Shown one piece after another: positions 23,220 through 30,744 of a stretch of 33,680 nt of DNA. Where the stretch lies: the NCBI GenBank assembly GCA_900299215.1, contig OMIY01000383.1:1-33680 (forward strand). The letters are read 5' to 3'. The translations under genes and the position numbers were made by a program. The notes beneath the pieces were generated by a model. It did no database searches and had not been told where the DNA came from. It worked only from the letters and a program-made list of their open reading frames with translations. Position 1 is the stretch's first letter. Every line of letters begins with the position of its first letter. The stretch comes from a bacterium. GTDB taxonomy: Bacteria; Bdellovibrionota_B; Oligoflexia; Oligoflexales; CAIYRB01.

Positions 23220-24863
23220 ATGAGCACCCAAACTACACATGGCAAATCCTCGCAACCATCGATCAACCTTAAGGACACAAAGATCCTGATCGTCGACGAT
23301 GAAGACATTCTCGCCTGGAGCATAGATACGGAGCTCCGTGCACTTGGTGCGGACACTACACGCGCCGGGAGCGTACGAGAGGCAATTGACCGTTTCCATC
23401 AATTCACCCCTGACGTTGCCATCACCGACCTTAGACTTCCGGATGGCAATGGACTGGAGCTTCTAAAAAAATGGCGTCTTGAACTACCAGACATGCCCGT
23501 GATTCTAATCACTGCGCATGGCGCCATTGATTCGGCCATCACCGCGCTTCGCCTTGGTGCCTGTGATTATCTGCAAAAGCCCTTCGACATGAAGGACCTT
23601 CTGGCTGCCGTGGGCCGCGCAACAGAAATTGCAAAACTGCGACAGAAGGTCAGCCGCTTGCAAGGTCGCGAAATAGGAACCAGCGAAGTTAAGATCGTTG
23701 GCGATACGCCAGCCATGCGTCAGCTCCAAAATGAATTGACAAGAATTGCTAAAAGTAAAGCCCAGACTGCCCTAATTCTTGGCGAAAGCGGAAGCGGCAA
23801 GGAACTAGCCGCCCGCGCCATTCACGAGTGGAGCGATCGTGCAGGCCATCCATTTGTCGAGATCAATTGCGCATCGATTCCTGAAACCCTGCTCGAGAGC
23901 GAGCTTTTCGGCTACGAGAAGGGCGCCTTCACCGATGCCAGAGAACGTAAACTAGGTCTGTTTGAAATTGCCCGCAATGGAAGCATATTTTTAGATGAAA
24001 TTGGCGACATGCCACAGAAGCTTCAAGCCAAGCTACTGAGAGCGATAGAGTACCGGAGGTTCAAACGCTTAGGTAGCACTAAAGACATTGAATTCACTGG
24101 TCGGATCATAGCGGCCACCCACCGTAATCTTCTCGAGGAGGTCGCGGAAAAAAGGTTTAGAGCCGACTTGTACTACCGCTTGAGCGCCCTACCCGTGCAT
24201 GTTCCATCATTGCGCGAAAGAATTGAGGATTTACCCAGACTAGTCGACTTTTTCCTACAAAAAATCAGCGGCGACCTAGAACTGCGTCGCCCCGAGGTTA
24301 GTCACGAAGCCCTCGAATTACTTATGCGCCATGACTGGCCAGGCAATGTTCGCGAGCTTAAAAACGTACTCGAACGAGCCCTAGTATTTTATGAACCACA
24401 GGTGCTGGAACCAGGCCATCTTCGCATGGACGCCGTGCCAGAATCGGCAGGCAGAGCGGCAGCGCTACCCCCAAGCACAGTCGACGTTACACCTACCGAA
24501 GTTAAGGCGCCCTTGGCAGAAAGCAGCCCAGATATGGTCCGCGTCGATCAATTGCATACGCACATGATACCCCGAGCTGGAGCCACAAGTAGCCTAGGAG
24601 CCCCTATAAGCCCCCACTTCTCACTCACCCAAGAGCTGCGCGACCTACCAGCAAAACCTGAACCTGTAACCAATAACTTTCGCCTACCGGCATCGGGACT
24701 AAACTTGGAAGAGCTTGAAAAAAGTCTTTTAACTCAAGCCCTGGACCAGGCTAGACACAATCAGACGCGGGCGGCACAATTGTTAGGGATTACTCGCCAC
24801 ACTTTGCGCTACCGCATGGAGAAGCATGGACTGCTAGCACCACACCACGGTGCTTTGGCATAA
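23220..24863 (+). CDS. NtrC-family sigma54-dependent response regulator
   Basis: A transcription activator for RpoN-dependent promoters. The receiver (about 20-135) has ILIVDDEDI, the phosphoacceptor in AITDLRLPDGNG, LITAHG and LQKPFD. The AAA+ domain has Walker A GESGSGKE, YEKGAFTDARERKLGLFE, Walker B IFLDEIGDMP, and the R-finger region FRADLYYRLSALPVHVP. The sigma54-contact loop reads GAFTDA, not the canonical GAFTGA; this substitution occurs in some family members. A Pro/Ala-rich insert of about 100 aa separates the AAA+ domain from a C-terminal Fis-type helix-turn-helix (NQTRAAQLLGITRHTLRYRM). It is paired with the His-less kinase-like gene just upstream. Confidence 0.93.
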   Translation: MSTQTTHGKSSQPSINLKDTKILIVDDEDILAWSIDTELRALGADTTRAGSVREAIDRFHQFTPDVAITDLRLPDGNGLELLKKWRLELPDMPVILITAHGAIDSAITALRLGACDYLQKPFDMKDLLAAVGRATEIAKLRQKVSRLQGREIGTSEVKIVGDTPAMRQLQNELTRIAKSKAQTALILGESGSGKELAARAIHEWSDRAGHPFVEINCASIPETLLESELFGYEKGAFTDARERKLGLFEIARNGSIFLDEIGDMPQKLQAKLLRAIEYRRFKRLGSTKDIEFTGRIIAATHRNLLEEVAEKRFRADLYYRLSALPVHVPSLRERIEDLPRLVDFFLQKISGDLELRRPEVSHEALELLMRHDWPGNVRELKNVLERALVFYEPQVLEPGHLRMDAVPESAGRAAALPPSTVDVTPTEVKAPLAESSPDMVRVDQLHTHMIPRAGATSSLGAPISPHFSLTQELRDLPAKPEPVTNNFRLPASGLNLEELEKSLLTQALDQARHNQTRAAQLLGITRHTLRYRMEKHGLLAPHHGALA

Positions 24864-24925
24864 ATCCAAGAACTTGGTGAGTACCCCATAAGCCACAGAA
24901 GTAAATTATCCAAGGAGGGATGAAG

Positions 24926-26119
24926 ATGATCTCTGTTAATGGCAAGATAAATATTTTTTTTGGCCTCGGTGCGGGGATACTCGTCGCATCAAAAGTCGTT
25001 GTCGCTGCTCCAGCCTCACAGGCTAAGCAGGATGTTCCGACTCAGTCTATTATGCAGCAAATCATTGGGCCATTATCCAGAGTACTTCCACTCAGCTTTG
25101 ATGACCTAAGCTTTGAGTCTCCCAAAAATAGACCCGCCATAAGCAAAGATCTCAAACAACTAATGGACAGCGCCAACCACCTAGAGGATCACGCAAAACG
25201 CAAAGATAAGGCATTCGACTACATAGCTAAATCACTGCGCAACGATGCACGTCACGCCTTTCACCGCTTCGAGCGCGGGGATTTTGAAGAATCTAGATTC
25301 GCAATTCACAACATGACAGAAAATTGCATTGCTTGTCATGAAAGCCTCCCCGAGACTCATAAAGTTCCACCGGCTACGGGATTTTTTTCCGCTTTGAAAA
25401 TTGACCGGCTACATCCACTTGAAAAGGCTCATTTTTACGTAGTGAGTCGGCAATTCGATGACGCACTAAAGACTTATGAGGATTATTTTACAAGCGGGAG
25501 TGTGCCACTTACCAGCATCGGTCTACTTGGCTCCTTCACCGATTACTTGAAAATCGCCACGAATGCCAAAGGAGACCTTGATAGACCTAAAAAACTGATT
25601 GAGAAAATATTGGCGCGCCCTGATCTCCCCGGACACGTGAAGAGCCAGATGACCAATTGGCTGAACGCGATCATTCAACTCGAATCGGAAAAGGCCCTTA
25701 CAAAGTCGGACGTAGCAGCGGCCCAAAAAGTCTTAAGTCAGGGCCGTGAAATTATGGAATTCCCGCGCGATCGCAACGGTACAGTTCATTATGTTACTGC
25801 CGCCGCAATCCTAAATCGATACGTACATGATCACCCAGAAGCTAATGCAGAAGTGGCAGAGGCATACTACCTTCTCGGCATTACTGAATCACTTCTAGCC
25901 CATTCTTATTGGATATCCCGCGAAGAGTTTGATTTTGAAACTGCAATCCGCCTAGCGCCGTCTGCTTCATTTGCTGAAAAGGCCTACACTCTGCTCGAGG
26001 AGAGCTATACGGTTGGATTTAGCGGATCAAGCGGCACCCATATCCCACCGGATGTCAAAGCTCTACTTGCGGAATTAAGAAAGTTAATTGATCAGGCGAA
26101 ATCTCAGCAAAAAACTTAA
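24926..26119 (+). CDS. Exported CxxCH protein, cytochrome c'-like plus helical C-terminus
   Basis: An exported protein with one c-type heme motif. A Sec signal (INIFFGLGAGILVASKVVVAAP) is followed by a helical region of about 100 residues that ends in MTENCIACHESLPE. The placement of CxxCH at the end of a four-helix segment resembles cytochrome c'/c556-type domains. The remaining roughly 260 residues are helical with TPR-like texture (FYVVSRQFDDALKTYEDYF) and have no recognised motif. ATG 24926 is preferred to 24920 because AGGAGG then has 7-nt spacing. It is followed by a small second CxxCH gene after 13 bp; the two look co-transcribed. A redox or gas-sensing role is possible but unproven. 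Confidence 0.7.
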   Translation: MISVNGKINIFFGLGAGILVASKVVVAAPASQAKQDVPTQSIMQQIIGPLSRVLPLSFDDLSFESPKNRPAISKDLKQLMDSANHLEDHAKRKDKAFDYIAKSLRNDARHAFHRFERGDFEESRFAIHNMTENCIACHESLPETHKVPPATGFFSALKIDRLHPLEKAHFYVVSRQFDDALKTYEDYFTSGSVPLTSIGLLGSFTDYLKIATNAKGDLDRPKKLIEKILARPDLPGHVKSQMTNWLNAIIQLESEKALTKSDVAAAQKVLSQGREIMEFPRDRNGTVHYVTAAAILNRYVHDHPEANAEVAEAYYLLGITESLLAHSYWISREEFDFETAIRLAPSASFAEKAYTLLEESYTVGFSGSSGTHIPPDVKALLAELRKLIDQAKSQQKT

Positions 26120-26132
26120 AGGAGTCACGTTT

Positions 26133-26519
26133 ATGAAGTCTCTTATCCGTGCATCCATTGCGGCAGCCGCTATTACGGCAGGACCAGTAGGCTATGGAGC
26201 CGATAGCAACGTCAAAGTTCTGATGCGAGATAAACTTACAGCCGCCCATGGTCTCCTTGAAGCACTTGCTACCGAAGACTATGCCAAACTCGAGCATTTT
26301 TCGGGTCTGCTGTACGACCTCAGTAAGGCCAGTTCCTGGAGCAAGGCCGATTCACCGGACTTTCAATATTATTCAAAGAGCTTCCAGAATGCCGCAGCCT
26401 ATGTCAAAGACCAGGCTAAAGCCCATAACCTTGAGGGGGTTACGGTTGGCTACGTTAGAGTTTCCCTTGAGTGCGTCCAGTGCCACAAATTTGTCCGAAG
26501 CCAAGGACAAAAGCGCTAA
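26133..26519 (+). CDS. Small exported c-type cytochrome, cytochrome c'-like
   Basis: A 128-aa exported protein: signal SLIRASIAAAAITAGPVGYGAD, a helical bundle (MRDKLTAAHGLLEALATEDYAKL and following) and, near the C-terminus, LECVQCHKFVRSQ. Heme motif near the end of helix 4 is the arrangement of cytochrome c' and c556. ATG 26133 is used because AAAGGAG lies 8 nt upstream; the track start at 26088 is inside the previous gene. It forms an operon-like pair with the longer CxxCH protein, whose N-domain has the same arrangement, suggesting a paralogous module with a C-terminal extension on the first. An axial Met or open site cannot be told from sequence. Confidence 0.75.
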   Translation: MKSLIRASIAAAAITAGPVGYGADSNVKVLMRDKLTAAHGLLEALATEDYAKLEHFSGLLYDLSKASSWSKADSPDFQYYSKSFQNAAAYVKDQAKAHNLEGVTVGYVRVSLECVQCHKFVRSQGQKR

Positions 26520-26540
26520 CCTGAAAATATTATTGAATTT

Positions 26541-26568
26541 GTTTAGGGCACCCAGAGGTGTCCTAAAC
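26541..26568. terminator. Perfect 12-bp hairpin after the cytochrome pair
   Basis: GTTTAGGGCACC pairs with GGTGTCCTAAAC around CAGA (one G-U pair), 21 bp after the stop codon. The following bases are TTGG, so it lacks a U-tract; probable 3' end hairpin. Confidence 0.55.
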
Positions 26569-26737
26569 TTGGTCACCAAACGTCCCAAAAATTGTCCACT
26601 TGGACCTTTTTTGGCCTCACGCCGGAACCAACCAAGAAATACAACGTAATAATATTATTCGAGAAACAGTTTTTTGTTACATTCTTTTGTGCACGGCATG
26701 GACGTTGCAGTCTCCCAAATTAGGGAGCTTTGTAGTC

Positions 26738-27211
26738 ATGTCACGTCCTATGAAAATTAGTACAAGAGACTTTGACCGAGCGATTGGTTATTTGATTCGA
26801 AATCATGATCGCTCGATTTCGTTGGAGGAGCTCGCCGATTCGACCGGATTAGCAAAGGTCAGCCTCAATCGGCTGTTTAAATCCTATTGTCGACTAACCC
26901 CAATGCAATGGATGTGGAATTATCGAGTCCATCTAGCAAAGGCTGTGATTACACATAAACCAGAACTAGAGTTACGACATGTAGCATCAGTTTGCGGTTT
27001 TAGTAACCAGGCGCACTTTTCAAAACGCTTTGCCGCACACACTGGGATTAGGCCTGCTGCATTTAGAGCGGAGGTTCGCTCTACAAGGACTAATAAGCGC
27101 AAGCCAGCGAACCACGATGCCAAACAGTTATTATCTCAACGTCAGCTCAATAGGATTAAAAAACACGCTTTATTATCCTATCAAACGCAGAATCGAGCCA
27201 AAGAGAAATAA
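26738..27211 (+). CDS. Minimal AraC-family DNA-binding protein
   Basis: A 157-aa protein that consists almost only of the AraC double helix-turn-helix domain (ISLEELADSTGLAKVSLNRLFKSYCRLTPMQWMWNYRVHLAK, then LRHVASVCGFSNQAHFSKRFAAHTGIRPAAFR). No N-terminal ligand-binding domain is present. ATG 26738 is chosen because GGGAG lies upstream and the preceding codons from 26600 have no domain. A basic Arg/Lys tail follows the domain. It could regulate the neighbouring cytochrome genes, but this is speculative. A 9-bp hairpin (27213-27233) follows the stop. Confidence 0.88.
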   Translation: MSRPMKISTRDFDRAIGYLIRNHDRSISLEELADSTGLAKVSLNRLFKSYCRLTPMQWMWNYRVHLAKAVITHKPELELRHVASVCGFSNQAHFSKRFAAHTGIRPAAFRAEVRSTRTNKRKPANHDAKQLLSQRQLNRIKKHALLSYQTQNRAKEK

Positions 27212-27212
27212 T

Positions 27213-27233
27213 CAGCCCTTGCAACAAGGGCTG
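27213..27233. terminator. Hairpin between convergent genes
   Basis: CAGCCCTTG pairs with CAAGGGCTG around a CAA loop, immediately after the AraC-type gene and 7 bp before the convergent gene's end. It probably serves both transcripts; the U-tract is poor. Confidence 0.5.
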
Positions 27234-27239
27234 TAACAC

Positions 27240-27803
27240 TCAGGCATGAAAACGTTGGTGCACGTGCAGAAGCTCGCATCCTTCGTAAAGCGACCACGTT
27301 CGACTCTGATGGTCGTAGCTAAACCAATCCAATCCGTCGTCGAAGTGCTTGATCGCCAAACTTCGTGCACGTGACAACAATTTTACAGCCCTAACTCTTG
27401 CTGATTTACGAAAGCGAGCAGTATGAGTTGAACACGGCTGTAACCTATACACAAAGGTCAGTATCTCCTTTAAATTACAACGTCCGTACTTAGCAATCGC
27501 AAACAACCGAAAAAGCCTTAATGTTAAATGAAAATCGGCGAGATCAATCATTTGGCCTCCAAAACATACCTCCGTTCCGATCACCTCTAACTTCTGATTG
27601 AAGTTCACTGATTGATCGCTCGAAGCGAGAATAACTCTTCCTCTTCCTAAGCCTTGCAAAACGTCTGAATAGCCCTGTACCACTTGAATTCCACTCCATC
27701 GCAAATTGAAGAAACGGATACGTAAAATAGCCACAAGTCGACCGCTGTCAACTGCGACAGAGTGACTTTGGCTAGATGTCAGCGAGATTATCCAGCCACT
27801 CAA
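27240..27803 (-). CDS. Uncharacterised protein, possible winged-helix regulator
   Basis: I do not recognise a named family. The C-terminal part reads like a winged-helix DNA-binding domain: LADFHLTLRLFRLFAIAKYGRCNLKEILTFVYRL, then STHTARFRKSARVRAVKLLSRARSLA, and a hairpin-like GLDWFSYDHQSRTWSLYE. The KE-hyphen-Y...H..R..SR.R spacing recalls OmpR-like output helices. The N-terminal 90 residues are beta-rich and unmatched. The start is TTG 27803 in the track, but no good Shine-Dalgarno sits in front of it; an AGGAGG lies about 30 nt further upstream with no usual start codon in between, so the true start (or a frameshift) is unsettled. The function stays hypothetical. Confidence 0.5.
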   Translation of the reverse strand: MSGWIISLTSSQSHSVAVDSGRLVAILRIRFFNLRWSGIQVVQGYSDVLQGLGRGRVILASSDQSVNFNQKLEVIGTEVCFGGQMIDLADFHLTLRLFRLFAIAKYGRCNLKEILTFVYRLQPCSTHTARFRKSARVRAVKLLSRARSLAIKHFDDGLDWFSYDHQSRTWSLYEGCELLHVHQRFHA

Positions 27804-28144
27804 ATGCGAGGAAATCGAATAGGAAAAAATTTCCTCCTATAATTTCGGCACCTAACTTGTAGGTGGCATGAGTTGAAATATGCGCTCCTGACAAATTTTT
27901 AGGCACTACGAACACACCTATCAAGACACTGTCAAAATGACCTTATTTTAGCGTTTTTATCGTTTAACCAAGACCCTTGGTCGGTTAGGTCGCTCAAGTA
28001 TTGTGCGCCACGTGACGAATCACCCAATTGATAGCTAAGGTTTTTAATATGTGTGTTCTTGCGTGCTCTCACGCTCGACGTAACTTGTGAGCCCAAGCCT
28101 CAGGTTGCACGAATGAGAGCTAACGATCCTGGAGTTGAGAGTTA
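27804..28144. other. 341-bp intergenic region, divergent
   Basis: It separates the winged-helix-like gene (minus) from the coiled-coil gene (plus). I see no ORF longer than a few codons, no tRNA and no clear promoter pair. An AGGAGG reading leftward lies at about 27831-27836. A small palindrome ACCAAG-ACC-CTTGGT lies at about 27968-27982, inside a larger TAACC/GGTTA dyad. Confidence 0.5.
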
Positions 28145-28495
28145 ATGAGTTTGCGAATGACAACTTGGCAAAAAGCGACGCTGGCTGCACTCAGCTGCGC
28201 GCTTCCGCTGACGTTGGCATTGCGCAACGTGCTTAACGCTCGCCCAAGTCAAAAATTTGGTGAGGTAGTATTATTTGAAGAGCTAATGCGCTCGAAAATG
28301 GAGGAACTATCCGATAACGATATCCATCTCACCACAGTGCGCAGCGAACTTGCAAAATTCGAAGGCCAGCGTAAGCACCTTCTAACTGAACTAACCGCCA
28401 TGCGAGATCAACTCACCCAACTCGTCGACGCTGAACAAAACGACCTCAGTGAACTGCCCGAAGAAGATGAAGAAACAGACCTTCAAAGCCGCTAA
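28145..28495 (+). CDS. Small membrane-anchored coiled-coil protein
   Basis: A 116-aa protein with one N-terminal hydrophobic segment (KATLAALSCALPLTLAL) followed by a long heptad-like helix, residues about 40-95 (FEELMRSKMEELSDNDIHLTTVRSELAKFEGQRKHLLTELTAMRDQLTQLVD), and an acidic tail (EEDEETD). No enzymatic motif. The architecture (membrane helix plus coiled coil) resembles the front half of MotE/FlbB-like flagellar stator-associated proteins, and the next gene begins with an MgtE_N-like segment; this is a weak similarity. Also possible: a generic cell-envelope scaffold. GGAG lies 10 nt before ATG. Confidence 0.55.
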   Translation: MSLRMTTWQKATLAALSCALPLTLALRNVLNARPSQKFGEVVLFEELMRSKMEELSDNDIHLTTVRSELAKFEGQRKHLLTELTAMRDQLTQLVDAEQNDLSELPEEDEETDLQSR

Positions 28496-28578
28496 TAATC
28501 TATTTTTACTCAATTTAATTTGTTTGTTTGTATTAAACCAAGCCCAAGCGAGGGAGGACCATTATCAGTAGGTTTCTA

Positions 28579-28628
28579 GCCGTGCATGTTACACTAAAAG
28601 AATCCCCACCTTTTAGAATCTGCACGGC
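28579..28628 (+). promoter_or_regulatory. Two-tier RNA hairpin in a 5' UTR
   Basis: GCCGTGCA (28579-28586) pairs with TGCACGGC (28621-28628), and inside it CTAAAAG (28594-28600) pairs with CTTTTAG (28610-28616) around a 9-nt loop. The internal loop is asymmetric (7 and 4 nt). It sits 49 nt before the ATG of the next gene and overlaps no CDS, so a cis-regulatory or RNA-processing role is plausible. Confidence 0.45.
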
Positions 28629-28677
28629 CAATGTGACCGACTAAATGGTCAAGGGCTTAGACGCAGGAGACGGCACC

Positions 28678-29751
28678 ATGGAGCATTTACAAAAAGAAGC
28701 GTTAGCCACGATCCTTGCAATGTCGGATGACCGACTTGCAGCATACGCGGCGGCAACGTCGGCGACCAACGTAGCCGTGCTGCTCTCAGTGATGCCGATA
28801 AAGCGTGCAAATCAGATATTTGCTACTTTACCCCCAAGTAAGCTAGCGGCCGCACTTGGTCACAGCAAGGCCGTACCGCCAAATGGCGTTGTCATTGTAG
28901 CGCGCGAACTTGAACAAATTAATAAAGGTCTCGGCACACCCGAATCACCAAGAGAACCAAAGCCCACTCCTACCTACCGTAAAACGGCTTTATCCGCGGC
29001 GCCATTCGTACTCCTTGCGAGCGTGGCCTGGGCTGTATATTTCGTAACTGTTCCTAAACATAAAATGGTGATGCCGACGCAAACTGCAGCAGAGAAACGC
29101 TCTAGCCAATTGACAGCGGCTGCTGCCAAAGCAAGTGTTAAGCAACAGCAAGTAGCGACCGCCGAATCAAGCGCCAGTTCGGCGACCCTGACGGCTAAGC
29201 CACTTGCAGCAGTCGAAAAGTTAAGTGAAATGGTCGATGTCTTAGGGCAGAAAGAAAAAGAAGAAATGGGCCCACCGGCTCAGCCTCTTCCAGTTGGCTC
29301 TGGTAACTCCAAGCCAGTAAACATGCTTCCTAACACCACAAAGCCCACCACAGCCACAGTAGCAACGACCGAAGCCCCTGACAGAAAACTAGACACTGAT
29401 ATTGTTGAAGAAGACGACGAGGGAGCAGGCCTAAAGCTCACTGAATTTAAGTATAATATTCATCGCCAGCAAGGCATGCGGATCTCATTCAGACTTCGTA
29501 ACGACCGCGCAGTCCCAGCTCTTGGCAGCATACACGCCACCGCCCGTTACCTTCATAGAGACGGTCGGGTTGAAATAATTGACTCAACCCCGCATGCAGA
29601 AAAATTCAAAGTGCGAAGCCTTGGTGTGCCCAAGGTCCTAGAGTTTAAACCTACTAAGATCGACGGTACTTTCGTTGACTTGATCATTGACGTACGCAAT
29701 CTTAAGGGACTGAGCTTACTGCATCGGCAGTTCGAAGTAACTGGAACCTAA
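28678..29751 (+). CDS. Membrane protein with FliG/MgtE_N-like N-domain
   Basis: Not confidently assignable. Residues about 1-70 are helical repeats (ATNVAVLLSVMPIKRANQIFATLPPSKLAAALG) recalling MgtE_N and FliG middle domains. A linker follows, then one membrane helix at about 118-136 (SAAPFVLLASVAWAVYFVTV), a long low-complexity Ala/Thr/Pro/Lys segment, and a C-terminal beta-rich domain (about 255-357: LKLTEFKYNIHRQQGMRISFRL...). So the N-domain is probably cytoplasmic and the C-domain outside. ATG 28678 is chosen because AGGAG lies 8 nt upstream; the track start at 28645 falls in a small hairpin. Its stop overlaps the convergent mlaE stop by 4 bp. Confidence 0.6.
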   Translation: MEHLQKEALATILAMSDDRLAAYAAATSATNVAVLLSVMPIKRANQIFATLPPSKLAAALGHSKAVPPNGVVIVARELEQINKGLGTPESPREPKPTPTYRKTALSAAPFVLLASVAWAVYFVTVPKHKMVMPTQTAAEKRSSQLTAAAAKASVKQQQVATAESSASSATLTAKPLAAVEKLSEMVDVLGQKEKEEMGPPAQPLPVGSGNSKPVNMLPNTTKPTTATVATTEAPDRKLDTDIVEEDDEGAGLKLTEFKYNIHRQQGMRISFRLRNDRAVPALGSIHATARYLHRDGRVEIIDSTPHAEKFKVRSLGVPKVLEFKPTKIDGTFVDLIIDVRNLKGLSLLHRQFEVTGT

Positions 29752-30536
29752 AAGATCTTGTCAAACTGGAAGTAGCTGACAAAATAGTCGGCGATGAGAA
29801 TAGCCACGAGTGAGATCACAACGGCCTCAGTCGTGGCTTTTCCTACTCCCTTGGCTCCACCAGCAGTAAAAAATCCTTTAAAGCAACCTATAGACGCAAG
29901 AATAGCTCCAAAAACTGCTGCCTTCTCCATTCCTTGAAAGACATAGCGAGGCCTCACCATCCAGCGCAATTTCTCGATAAATACACCGACATCGATATCG
30001 TAAAACATGAGTCCGATCAAAAACGCAGACAAGCATCCAATCAAAACAAAGACGCAATTCAAAAGCGGCATGACTATGATACCAGCCAGCATCCGCGGAG
30101 CGACCAAGTAGCTGTAGGGATTCACTGACATGACCCTCATGGCATCGATTTGCTCGTTTACGCGCATCGTGCCAATTTCAGCGGCCATCGCCGAACCAGC
30201 TCGTGCCGTTACCAGGAAACCGCACATAACTGGCGCCATCTCTTTGGTTAGAGCTATGCCCGCAGCAGCACCGAGCATGGATTCTGCACCAAATTTGCGA
30301 AAAATATTGCCAAGTATCAACCCGAAGATCGCGCCTATCATCACCGCAGAGATGATCACGATTCCCAAACTACGATTTCCAACAAATTCCATTTGCCGCA
30401 GCAACAGTACGGTATTGACCCGAGGCAAGATACAGCGCTTCGATGATTCCATCAAAAACTTAGTAAAGCGCCCGAATCCGCTTATGGGGCGGATGAGGAA
30501 GTCTTCACTTAACCGAGTTAATGTTGCAGTAACCAC
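29748..30536 (-). CDS. mlaE: MlaE-family ABC transporter permease
   Basis: An inner-membrane permease of the MlaE/YrbE type that, with an ATPase (MlaF), a substrate-binding MlaD and others, moves phospholipids between membranes in Gram-negative bacteria. It has several hydrophobic segments and the signature region EMAPVMCGFLVTARAGSAMAAEIGTMRVNEQIDAM, plus FKGFFTAGGAKGVGKATTEAVV near the C-terminus. The start is GTG 30536, with GGAGG 6 nt upstream. No ATPase or MlaD gene adjoins it on this strand within the window, so its partners must be elsewhere or it is an orphan. The name follows the family; the actual substrate may differ. Confidence 0.9.
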   Translation of the reverse strand: MVTATLTRLSEDFLIRPISGFGRFTKFLMESSKRCILPRVNTVLLLRQMEFVGNRSLGIVIISAVMIGAIFGLILGNIFRKFGAESMLGAAAGIALTKEMAPVMCGFLVTARAGSAMAAEIGTMRVNEQIDAMRVMSVNPYSYLVAPRMLAGIIVMPLLNCVFVLIGCLSAFLIGLMFYDIDVGVFIEKLRWMVRPRYVFQGMEKAAVFGAILASIGCFKGFFTAGGAKGVGKATTEAVVISLVAILIADYFVSYFQFDKIF

Positions 30537-30744
30537 CGTTGGCCTCCACGGCTATTAGCCTGATCCGAACTCCATTTAAGTTTAGCTGACGACGGCGTTG
30601 GCCTCCAGCAGGTGCAGCACCGCGCCTCCTTTGGTAGTCATTTTACCAATAATTACAAGGTCTTAAAATGCCACTTATTTCCTTCGAGCAGAAGATCACA
30701 CTTTATGTTAGGCACCGTGCGCGAACTCTTGTCAAAAAGACGGT

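Noticed and set aside
24864-24925. A sigma54 promoter driven by the upstream NtrC-type activator
   Set aside because: No TGGCAC-N5-TTGC-type match in the gap before the cytochrome genes.
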